From Pseudomonadota bacterium (GTDB taxonomy: Bacteria; Pseudomonadota; Alphaproteobacteria; Rhodospirillales; Magnetospirillaceae): a stretch of DNA of 38,127 nt. The number at the start of each line of letters is the position of its first letter. Within the stretch, counting starts at the first letter, position 1. The translations under genes and the position numbers were made by a program. Below, piece by piece: positions 7,167 through 16,800 of the stretch. The stretch is from assembly GCA_023458315.1 (NCBI GenBank), contig JAEXAH010000131.1:1-38127 (forward strand), given 5' to 3'. Below the pieces are notes generated by a model that saw only the letters and a list, made by a program, of their open reading frames with translations, searched no databases and was not told where the DNA came from.

Positions 7167-9385
7167 CCCCCGCCAACACCGCCGCCACCGCGCCGTGCGG
7201 CCCCGCCGTCCCGCTGGGCTGGGGCGCCAACGCCCAATCGGCCGAACTGACCGAGCAGCAGGCCGTCGCCGGCGTGCTGGGCGGCTTCCGCGCCGTCACC
7301 GACCTGGCCGCCTGCATCCTGCCGCTGTTGCAGGCGCTGCATTGGGACGGCGATCTGGTGCATGTGGCGGAATCGCTGCCGCATTTCGCCGACAGCCTGG
7401 ACCTGACCGACCTTTTGAACGTCATGGCCAACATGGGCTATGCCAGCACGTCCGAGGAATTGCGGCCCAGCCGCATGGACCCGCGGCTGATGCCTTGCCT
7501 GTTCCTGCCCGAAGGCGAATTTTCCATGGCCATGGTGCTGGTGCGGCCGTCGGATGACGAGCCGGGCAAGCTGGTGGCCTTTGATTCCACCTCGCGGTCC
7601 TATGTCACCATTCCGCCGCCCGACCATGCGGGCCGGGTCTACCTGTTCCGCCGTCTGGGCGAGGACGAACGGGTGGAACTGGAGGAAGCGCCGCGCAATT
7701 TCGTCGGCATGGTGCTGAACCGCTTCAAGCCGCTGTTCGGCCAGATGCTGTTCGCCAGCCTGGCGTCCAACCTGCTGGTGCTGGCGACGCCGCTGTTCAC
7801 CATGGCCATCTACGACAAGTATCTGCCGACCGGGGCGTTCGGCATCCTGGTGGCGCTGCTGGCCGGTGTGGTGGTGGCGGTGGCGGGCGATTTCGCCATC
7901 CGCAACATCCGGGCACGCATGATCGCCTATATCGGCGCGCGGCTGGACCATCTGCTGGGGCTGGCCATCTTCCGCCGTCTGCTGCTGCTGGCGCCGCCCT
8001 ATACCGAACTGGCCAATCCCAACGCCCAGATCGCCCGGCTGCGCGATTTCGAACTGGTGCGCGAATTCTTCACCGGTCCGCTGGCCACCACCCTGGCCGA
8101 AGCGCCGTTCGTCATCATCTTCCTGGTGGTGATGGGCATGCTGAGCGGCCCGCTGGTGGCGGTGCCCGCCGCGGCGCTGGTGGTGTTCCTGCTGATCGCC
8201 CATTTCGCCCGCCCGGTGGTGGAACGCCGGGTGGTGGCCTCGACCCGTGCCGCCTCGCGCCGTCAGGAATTCCTGGTGGAAGCCCTGTCCAAGCCGCGCG
8301 CCATCAAGGAAAGCGGCGCCGAGCAGGTGTGGCGCGACCGTTACCGCGACCTGTCGGCCGAAGGCGGGCTGAAAAGCCATCAGGCCGCCCAGGCGCTGGC
8401 CATCGTGTCGTCCATGTCCCAGGCCATCGTGGTGCTGACCGGCCTGCTGACCCTGGGCTGGGGCGTGCTGCGGGTGCTGGAGGGCGCCATGACCGTCGGC
8501 GCGCTGATGGCCTCCATGATGATGGTGTGGTGGATCTTGCGTCCCCTTCAGACCGCGTTCTCGCTGTTCTCGCAGATCGAGCGGGTGCAGGCGTCGGTGG
8601 GCCAGATCAACCGGCTGATGCAGGTGCGGCCGGAACGGGTCGGCACCCCGGCGGTGCAGTCGCAGCCGCGCCTGTCCGGCCGCTTGACCCTCAACAACGT
8701 GTCCCTGCGCTATCACCCCGACGCCGACCCGGCGGTGCTGGGCGTGTCGTTCCAGGTGGAACCGGGCGAGGTGGTGGCGCTGATCGGTCCCAACGGCTGC
8801 GGCAAATCCACGGTGCTGAAGCTGGTGCTGGGCCTGTACCGCCCGCAGACCGGCGCGGTGCAGTTGGACAACATCGACATCCGTCAGTTGGACCCCATCG
8901 AATTGCGCCGGGCCATCGCCTATGTGCCGCAACAGCCCGAGATGTTCTTCGGCACCGTCGCCCAGAACCTGCGGCTGGTGCGCCCCATCGCCACCGAGGC
9001 GGAATTGCGCTGGGCCTGCCAGGAAGCGGGCGTGCTGGAGGAGATCGAGGCGCTGGAGCGCGGCTTCGAAACCCGGCTGGGCGACGGCAAGACCGACCGC
9101 GTCTCGTCCAGCCTGCGCCAGCGTCTGTCCCTGGCCCGCGCCTATCTCAAGCGCGCGCCCATCACCCTGATGGACGAACCGGCCTCGGGCCTGGATTTCA
9201 TGGCCGACCGCAATTTCATGGTCACGCTGGAACGCATGCGCGGCCATTCCACGGTGCTGCTGGTGACGCATCGCCCCAGCCACCTGAAGCTGGCCGACAA
9301 GATCGTGGTGATGCACCAGGGCCAGGTGCGCATGGCCGGTCCGGCCAAGCAGGTGCTGGACCGCCTGCCCGCCGGATTCTTCTAG
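7163..9385 (+). CDS. Type I secretion ABC transporter, second half with C39-like N-terminal domain
   Basis: 740 residues. About 1-165 resemble a C39-peptidase-like domain without the catalytic Cys/His pair (MANMGYASTSEELRPSRMDP, then LVAFDSTSRSYVTIP); such domains act as substrate docking modules in type I exporters. Then come a six-helix membrane domain (about 185-480) and an ATPase: Walker A GPNGCGKST (542-550), Walker B TLMDEP (D671, E672) and H-loop His703. The signature loop is SSSLRQ (648-653) rather than LSGGQ. The start is the ATG overlapping the upstream TGA (ATGA). A longer in-frame extension back into the first ABC gene is rejected. It probably forms a heterodimer with the preceding protein. 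Confidence 0.92.
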   Translation: MTPANTAATAPCGPAVPLGWGANAQSAELTEQQAVAGVLGGFRAVTDLAACILPLLQALHWDGDLVHVAESLPHFADSLDLTDLLNVMANMGYASTSEELRPSRMDPRLMPCLFLPEGEFSMAMVLVRPSDDEPGKLVAFDSTSRSYVTIPPPDHAGRVYLFRRLGEDERVELEEAPRNFVGMVLNRFKPLFGQMLFASLASNLLVLATPLFTMAIYDKYLPTGAFGILVALLAGVVVAVAGDFAIRNIRARMIAYIGARLDHLLGLAIFRRLLLLAPPYTELANPNAQIARLRDFELVREFFTGPLATTLAEAPFVIIFLVVMGMLSGPLVAVPAAALVVFLLIAHFARPVVERRVVASTRAASRRQEFLVEALSKPRAIKESGAEQVWRDRYRDLSAEGGLKSHQAAQALAIVSSMSQAIVVLTGLLTLGWGVLRVLEGAMTVGALMASMMMVWWILRPLQTAFSLFSQIERVQASVGQINRLMQVRPERVGTPAVQSQPRLSGRLTLNNVSLRYHPDADPAVLGVSFQVEPGEVVALIGPNGCGKSTVLKLVLGLYRPQTGAVQLDNIDIRQLDPIELRRAIAYVPQQPEMFFGTVAQNLRLVRPIATEAELRWACQEAGVLEEIEALERGFETRLGDGKTDRVSSSLRQRLSLARAYLKRAPITLMDEPASGLDFMADRNFMVTLERMRGHSTVLLVTHRPSHLKLADKIVVMHQGQVRMAGPAKQVLDRLPAGFF

Positions 9386-9403
9386 AGACATGGACCGTCA
9401 AGC

Positions 9404-10750
9404 ATGAGTCACGCCGCCAATCCCCTGAAGCTGGAAAAAGCCTCGCGCCAGGTGCGTCATCTGGCGCATTTCGCCATCGTCGAGGAAGCGGGCATGTCGG
9501 CGGTGTCGCGGCTGTCGGTGGCGGTGATCACCGGCGTGGTGCTGTGCTTCGTGGTCTGGGCCGCCCTGATGAAGATGGACGAGGTCGCCTCGACCTTCGG
9601 TTCGGTGGTGCCCGCCCGCTCGGTGCAGGTGGTGCAGCATCTGGAAGGCGGCATCGTGCGCGAGATCCTGGTGGAAGACCGCGCCATGGTTCAGGCCGGG
9701 CAGGTGCTGGTGCGGCTGGACCCGATCCAGGCCACCGCCGAGATGGAACAGGCCGAAAGCCGCCGCGTCGGCCTGATGCTGAAGGCCGAACGCCTGCGCG
9801 CCTTCGTCGATGGCCGCAAGCCCGATTTCGGCAAGGTCGCCGCCAAGTACCAGGGGCTGGCCGTCGATCAGATCGACATCCTGCGCGCCGACACCGAACG
9901 CTGGCTGTCCCAGGGCAACGTGCTGATGGAGCAGTTGAGCCAGAAGCGCGAGGAAATCGCCGCCGCCGCCGCCCAGGAACGCGCCGTGCGCGACCAGCTT
10001 TCGCTGGTGGCGGAAGAGGCGGTGATGCGCGAAACCCTGTACAAAGCGGGCCATACCAGCAAGGTGGATTACTTCGCCGTGCTGCGGCAGAAGGCGGCCA
10101 TCGAGTCGGAGATATCGCGGCTTCAGGGCCAGCAGCGCACGGCGGGCAAGGCCATCGAGGAACTGGAACGCCGTCTGGCCGATCTGGACAACAACCAGCG
10201 CCAGGACGCGCTGAAGGATCTGGGCGCCGTCACCGCCGAATTGTCGCAGGTCGAGGAATCGGTGGCCCGCCTGCAAGACCGCGTCAACCGCCTTGAAGTG
10301 GTGGCGCCGGTGCGCGGCTATGTCCAGAACCTCAAGGCCAAGACCGTGGGCGCGGTGGTTCCGGCGGGCGGCCAGATCATGGAGATCGTCCCCACCGACG
10401 ACGATCTGCTGGTGGAAACCAAGATCAACACCCGCGACATCGGCCATCTGTCGCCCGGCCAGCGGGTGATCATCAAGGTGGCGTCCTATGATTTCGTCCG
10501 TTACGGCAGCGTGAACGGCACCCTGAAATCGGTGTCGGCCACCACCTACCTGGATGAGAAGGACAACACGCCCTACTACAAGGGCTGGGTGCAACTGGCC
10601 CATCCCTGGGTGGGCGACCAGACGGCGGGCAACGCCATCCTGCCGGGCATGACCGTGCAGGCCGACATCGTCACCGGCCAGAAAACGCTGCTGCAATATC
10701 TGCTGAAGCCGATCCACGCATCGGTGGCGCAGGCGTTCCACGAACGCTGA
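9404..10750 (+). CDS. HlyD-family membrane fusion protein of the type I secretion system
   Basis: Periplasmic adaptor linking the ABC pair to an outer-membrane channel. The 448-residue protein has a short cytoplasmic N-terminus, one membrane anchor (about residues 36-56), a biotinyl-lipoyl-like half motif (VVQHLEGGIVREILVEDRAMV), a long coiled coil (about 120-300, rich in Q, E, R and A), the second lipoyl half (RLEVVAPVRGYVQNLKAKTVGAVV) and a C-terminal beta barrel (SPGQRVIIKVASYDFVRYGS). ATG at 9404 lies 18 bases after the ABC stop, consistent with one operon. No TolC-like gene follows, so the outer-membrane component must be encoded elsewhere. Confidence 0.95.
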   Translation: MSHAANPLKLEKASRQVRHLAHFAIVEEAGMSAVSRLSVAVITGVVLCFVVWAALMKMDEVASTFGSVVPARSVQVVQHLEGGIVREILVEDRAMVQAGQVLVRLDPIQATAEMEQAESRRVGLMLKAERLRAFVDGRKPDFGKVAAKYQGLAVDQIDILRADTERWLSQGNVLMEQLSQKREEIAAAAAQERAVRDQLSLVAEEAVMRETLYKAGHTSKVDYFAVLRQKAAIESEISRLQGQQRTAGKAIEELERRLADLDNNQRQDALKDLGAVTAELSQVEESVARLQDRVNRLEVVAPVRGYVQNLKAKTVGAVVPAGGQIMEIVPTDDDLLVETKINTRDIGHLSPGQRVIIKVASYDFVRYGSVNGTLKSVSATTYLDEKDNTPYYKGWVQLAHPWVGDQTAGNAILPGMTVQADIVTGQKTLLQYLLKPIHASVAQAFHER

Positions 10751-10769
10751 GAACAAGGTTCCGGGAGGG

Positions 10770-10791
10770 ATTTCCCGCCTCGGCGGGAAAT
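10770..10791 (+). promoter_or_regulatory. Perfect hairpin between the HlyD gene and the giant gene
   Basis: ATTTCCCGCC (10770-10779), a two-base TC loop, and the exact complement to 10791. No T run follows, so it is not a classical terminator. It lies 11 bases before the strong ribosome site GGAGGG (10803-10808) of the giant gene. It may mark an mRNA processing or stability point that lets substrate and exporter be made at different levels. Confidence 0.6.
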
Positions 10792-10813
10792 ATAGGGGAA
10801 GTGGAGGGATACG

Positions 10814-13800
10814 ATGGCTGACCAGGTTGAAACCAACGCCGCCGAGGGCGTCACCGACGCCGCCGACCAGAACCTGCAAACGCTGGACGCGCTGCATCTG
10901 GACGGCAAGGGGGCGCCGTCTCTGGACGAGGCCGATGAACGGTCGCTGGGCAACAGCGGCGACACCCGTCCCGACGACGTCACCGGCAACGCCAACGTGG
11001 TCAGCGCCGGACGCTCCACCTATGAACAGATGGTTCAGGGCGGCATCCGCGAACAGGCGGCGGTGCCCACCAGCGACAACATCGTTGTCGATACGGTGCA
11101 GCCCAGCTTCCGCGACAACGCTGTCGATGCGCAATTCGACGCCGTGCAGCCGGGCTTCACCCCGCCGCCCGCCACCGATCTGCCCGAGACGCGGCCGCAG
11201 CCCGAGCGCCAGCAATCGTCCGCGCCCGACCAGTTGGTGACGCGCGATCCGCTGCAACCGGCCCCGGCCGCGCCCCAGGGCGACGGCGCCCCGGCCCCGG
11301 CCGCCCCGGCCGCCGCGCCGGTGCTGGCGGAACCGGAGGTGGTGGTGGCGCCGCCCGCCGAGGAACCCGAGCCCGCCAAGGGACCGACCGAGCCGGTGAC
11401 GCCCAAGGTGGCCGACGCCCCCAGTGTGCTGGCCGCCGCCGCCTCGGGCACCGAGGACCGCGATACCCGCCTGGACATCACCATCGCCACCGCCGACCGT
11501 GACGGCGGCAACGAATCCATCACCGGCATCACCATCGGCAACGTCCCCGCCGGGTTCAGCTTTGTCGATTCCACCGGCCGTGCCGTGGGCATTTCCTCGG
11601 GCGGCGGCACCTGGTCGTTCACCCAGGTCCAGATCAAGGATCTGTATCTGCGCCAGCCGCACAATTATTCCGGCGACGTGGCGTTGACCGTGACCGCCAC
11701 CGCCAGCGAATCGTCGGGCGGCAGCGCCAGCACCAGCCAGATTCTGACGGTGCATGTCGAGGCGGTGGCCGACGCCCCCGGCCTGACCGCGCGCGACGTG
11801 GCGGGCATGGAGGACGCGCTGATCCCGCTGTCCATCTCTGTCACCAACAACGACACCGGCAACGAAGGCACCGGCGCCACCGCCGCCGAAACCCAGACCG
11901 TCTATATCGACCGCCTGCCCAATGGCGCCGCCCTGGTGGACGGCACCACCGGCCAGACCATCACCCAACGCCTGGATTCCGCCCTGGTCATCGGCGGCAC
12001 CACCATTCCCGCCGGGTCCTATGTGGTGAATTCGGCGCAACTGGCGTCGCTCAAGGTGCAGTCGGCGGCCAATGACAGCCACGATTTCCAACTGGACGTG
12101 TGGGCGACCTCGACCGAGCCCAGCAACGGCTCGGTCGCCGTCACCGGCTTCCAGACCGTCAACGTGGACGTGGGCATCGTCGCCCCCACCGTGTCCGGTT
12201 CGGGCGGCGGGCTCGAGGGGCAGTGGTCCACCCTGTCGCTGACCGGCACCGTCAACCACGATCTGGCGGGCGACCAGGAAACCCTGACCGTCTATATCGA
12301 GAATCTGCCGCCGGGCGCGCAGATCCGCTTCGCCGACGGCACCACCCCCATCGCCACCGTAGTCGGCGGTGTCACCCGTTATGACGTCACCGGGCATCTG
12401 TCCGATACCCAGGTGCGGTGGAGCGATGGCCGGTCCGATGCCGACATGGATCTGACCGTGCGCGGCGTGGTGCATGACACCGACATCGGCACCGGGCGCG
12501 AGACGGCGCTGGGCGACGCCACCGCCCCCGACTGGAACCAGTCCACCGCCAATGTCCACGTCACCGTGCAGGCGGTGGCCGACGGCCCCAGCGGCCTGAG
12601 CGCCAGCGGCATCGGCGTCGAGGACAAGTGGTTCGACCTGAACGTCACCACCGGCCTGATCGACACCGACGGCAGCGAGAAGCTGACGGTCGAGATCACC
12701 GGCCCGGCCGGGTTCCTGCTGGCCGACAAGACCGACACCGCCCATCCCTATACCGGCGTCACCAGCGCCGACGGCGCCACCATCACCTACACCCTGACCC
12801 CGGCGCAATTGTCCGGCTTGCAGATGCGGGCCAAGGGCGACAGCGATGCCGACATCCGGCTGACCATCACCGCCACCGCCACCGAAACCGCCAGCGGCGC
12901 CGGTCAGGTCGCCACCGCCACCGCGTCGCGGACCATGGATCTGGACGTCCAGATTCTGTCCGACGCCGACAAGCCCATCGTGTCGGTGGTCAAGGACACC
13001 CAGACCATCGACGAGGACGGTTTGTTCGACCTGTCCAAATCGGTGGGCGGCACCTTCAGCGACGGCACCACCAACCATGCCGCCGTCAGCGGCGGCTCGG
13101 CCGAGACGGGCAGCACCCTGGGGGCCACGACCTCGCAGGATGGCTCGGAAACCATCACCTACCGCATCACCGCCAACCAGGATGCGCGCATCTCGCTGGA
13201 TGGCGGCAGCACCTCGCGGGTGTTCGCCAACGGTGAAAGCATCACCGTGTCGGCGGCCGACATCGCCAACGGCAAGGTGCAGTTGGGCGGCCCGAGCGAT
13301 TGGGCCAGCAGCACCGGCGCCCCGACCCTGACCTTCAAGGTCGTCACCATCGCCACCGAGGCGACCAACGACGATTCCAAGGAAACCACCGCCGCCCTGT
13401 CGCGCGAGACGGTGCGCGAAAGCGATCCGGCCATTCTGACCATCGCCGTCAACCCGGTGGCCGACGTCGCCACCGCGCGCCTGTCGGTGGTGGCCAGCGG
13501 CTACGAGGACGGCCTGTCCGGCACCGGCAACCACACCGCCGGGGCCAGCGGCGCGGGCATCGCGGTGACGCCGACCCTGGTGCTGACCGATGCCGACCAT
13601 TCGGAACGGCCGACCGGGCTTGTCACCATCACCTCGTCCGATCCGGCCATGACCGGCGGCACGCTGGAATACAACGGCGTGGCCGTCACCCCGACCACCG
13701 ATGCCGCGGGCAAGACCACCTGGACCATCAGCGGCGCCAGCTTCGCCACTGCCGACAACGCCAGCTTCACCCTGTCGGGGCTGGTGTTCCGTCCGGCCGC

Positions 13801-16800
13801 CAACAGCGATGCCGATCCCAAATATGACCTGGCGGTGCAGTTCCAGGACACCAACGGCGGCACCACCGCCACCATCCAGGTGCAGGACCAGACCATCATT
13901 GTGCAGGCGGTGGCCGATGCCCCGACCCTGTCCACGGTGGCGGCGGGCGGCTGGGAATCCGCCTCGGGCACGTCCGACATCGCGCTCGGCATCAACGCGG
14001 CGCTGACCGACGGCGACGGCTCGGAAACCCTGTACGTCTACGTCACCGGCATTCCCCAGGGCGCGGCGACGCTGTCGGCCTATTCCTCGGTGTCCACCGC
14101 CGACGTCACCATCGGCGGCGTCACCATTCCCGGTTCGGCGGCCAATCCGGTCTACAAGCTGACCGCCGACCAGTTGACCAACCTGAAGCTTCAGGTCGCC
14201 CAGGGCTATTCCGAGGACATGCAGCTCAAGGTCTACGCCGAAAGCGTCGAAACGCGCGGCGGCGACGTGGCGGTGACGGGGCCGACCACCCTGAACGTGG
14301 ATATCGGCGTGCTGGCGCCCACCATCACCGGCGCGAACGCCGTGTCGGGGGCCGAGGATTCCTATATCCAACTGAGCAGCCTGAGCACCAGCCGCGCGGC
14401 GGGCGACGCCACCGACGGCATCGCGGTCTATATCGAGGATCTGCCGACCGGCGCCACCCTGTACAAGCTGGTGGACGGCGCCCATGTGGCGCTGACCCCC
14501 ACCAGCTACAAGGACGCGTCGGGCGCGTCCCATAACGGCTACGACGTCACCGCCCTGCGCGGCGCCAACGGCGAATTGTCGGGCGTCTATCTGAAGTGGG
14601 ACGCCGCCCACAAGGCCACCGACATCGACTTCACCCTGCGTTCGGTGGTGGCCGACAATGATGCCGATGCCAGCGCCGACGCGGGCGGCGTCGATCGCAA
14701 CACGCCCTATGGCCAGACCTATAACGACATCACGGAAAAGGTGGAAAGCGTCCACGTCACCGTGGTCGCCAACGCCGACGCCCCGGTTCTGACCGCCAGC
14801 GCCATCGGCGTCGAGGACAAGGGCGTGGCCCTGACCATCAATCCGGCCCTGGTGGATGCCGATGGCTCGGAAACCCTGACCGTCACCGTGTCGGGCGTGC
14901 CGGCGGGCGTGATGCTGAGCGCCGGAACCATGGGGGCCACCGCCGCCGACGGCACCACCACCTGGACCTTCGGCCCGGTGGGCGACAGCGATTCCATGCG
15001 GACGCTGTTGTCCAACCTGCGCATGACCGGACTGCCCGCCAACAGCGACGCGGATTTCAACATCACCGTGCGCGCCACCGCCACGGAAACGGAAACCGGC
15101 GCCCAGGTCGGCACCGCCACCGCCTATACCGAGCAGGTGGTCAACGTGAAGGTGTTGTCCGACGCCGACAAGCCGGTGGTGTCGGTGGTCAAGGACACCC
15201 AGACCATCGCCGAGGACGGGCTGTTCAGCCTGGCGCAATCGGTGACGGGCACCTTCAGCGACGGCTTCGTCGGCAGCCACAAGGCGGCCACCGGCACGGC
15301 GGGCGAGACGGACAGCGTCCAGGGCGAATCCGCCTCGAAGGATGGTTCGGAAACCATCACCTATCGCATCACCGCCGACCAGGATTCGCGCATCACCCTG
15401 GACGGCGGCACCACCGTCCAGAATTTCGCCAAGGGCACCACCATCGAGGTCAGCGCCGCCGACCTCGCCTCGGGCAAGGTGCGGGTGGGCGGCGTGGCCG
15501 ATTGGGCCAGCAGTGATGCCGCGCCCAACCTGACCTTCAAGATCGTCGCCGTCGCCACCGAAGCCCGGGGCGCCGCCGACGACGCCCTGGCGGGCGGCCT
15601 GCCCGCCGACCTGACCCGGACCGGCGTCGCGCTCAGCGACCCCGCCACCCTGACCATCGCCGTCAATCCGGTGGCCGATCTGGGTTCCGCCAGCCTGACG
15701 GTCAGCGCCAGCGGCTACGAGGACGGTCTGGCCAACGGCTCGAACCATGCCTCGGGCGCCAGCGGCGCGGGCATCGCGGTGACGCCGACCCTGACCCTGA
15801 CCGATGCCGACCATTCGGAACGGCCGACCGGCCTTGTCACCATCACCTCGGCCGATGCCAACATGATCGCCGGTGTGCTGGAATACAACGGCACCGCCAT
15901 CGTGCCGACCCATGACGGCGCGGGCACCTATACCTGGACCATTCCGGCGGGCAGTTTCGCCACCACCGACAACAGCGCCTTCACCCTGACCGGGCTGGTG
16001 TTCCGTCCCCAGGCCAACAACGCCGCCGACCCCAAGTTCAATCTGGCGGTGGAGTTCCAGGACACCAATTCCGGGGTGACGGCGACCAAGAGCGTCAGCA
16101 ACCAGACCATCACCGTGCAGGCGGTGGCCGACGCCCCGACCATCGTCACCGCCGACACCGCCACCTGGGAAAGCGCCTCGGGCGTCAAGACTCTGGCGCT
16201 GAACATCACGCCGACCGCCAGCGCCGATGCCGACGGTTCGGAAACCCTGTACGTCCTGGTGACGAACCTGCCCAGCGCGGCGGGCAAGATCATCGGCACC
16301 AACGTCACCACCATCACCTCGGGCACCGAATCGGGGCTGGCCGCCAGCACCTCCAATCCCATCTACAAGATTCCGGCGGACGATCTGCCCAGCCTGCGGC
16401 TGCAACTGAAGCAGGGCTATTCCAGCGACCTGTCGCTCAAGGTCTATTCCCAGACCGTCGAGGCCGAGAACAACGACAAGGCGCTGTCGGCGCCGTCCAC
16501 CCTCAAGGTGGATATCGGCGTGCTCGACCCGGTGATTTCCGGCCCGACCAGCCTGAGCGGCAACGAGGACGCCCTGATCAGCCTGTCCTCGGTCAAGGCG
16601 GCCATCACCGCGGCGGGCGACAACGAAACCCGCACCGTCTATGTGGAAGCCGCCGATTCGGTCACGCTGTACGACAAGGACGGCAACGCCCTGCAACGGG
16701 TCGAATTCACCGACGCGGCGGGGGTGAAGCACAGCGGCTTCAACGTCAGCGCCAACCTGACCACCGCCGGCAATCTGGACGTTTCGGCACGCAACAGCGA

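Noticed and set aside
6998..9391. Antisense frame of 797 codons over the second ABC gene (and 554 codons over the first)
   Set aside because: Same codon-bias shadow; no domains, and the sense strand encodes clear ABC transporters.
10814..11410. LapG-type dialanine cleavage site in the N-terminus of the giant protein
   Set aside because: Only alanine-rich linker sequence is present; no TAAG/PAAG-like motif in a recognisable retention module, and no lapG or lapD gene nearby.
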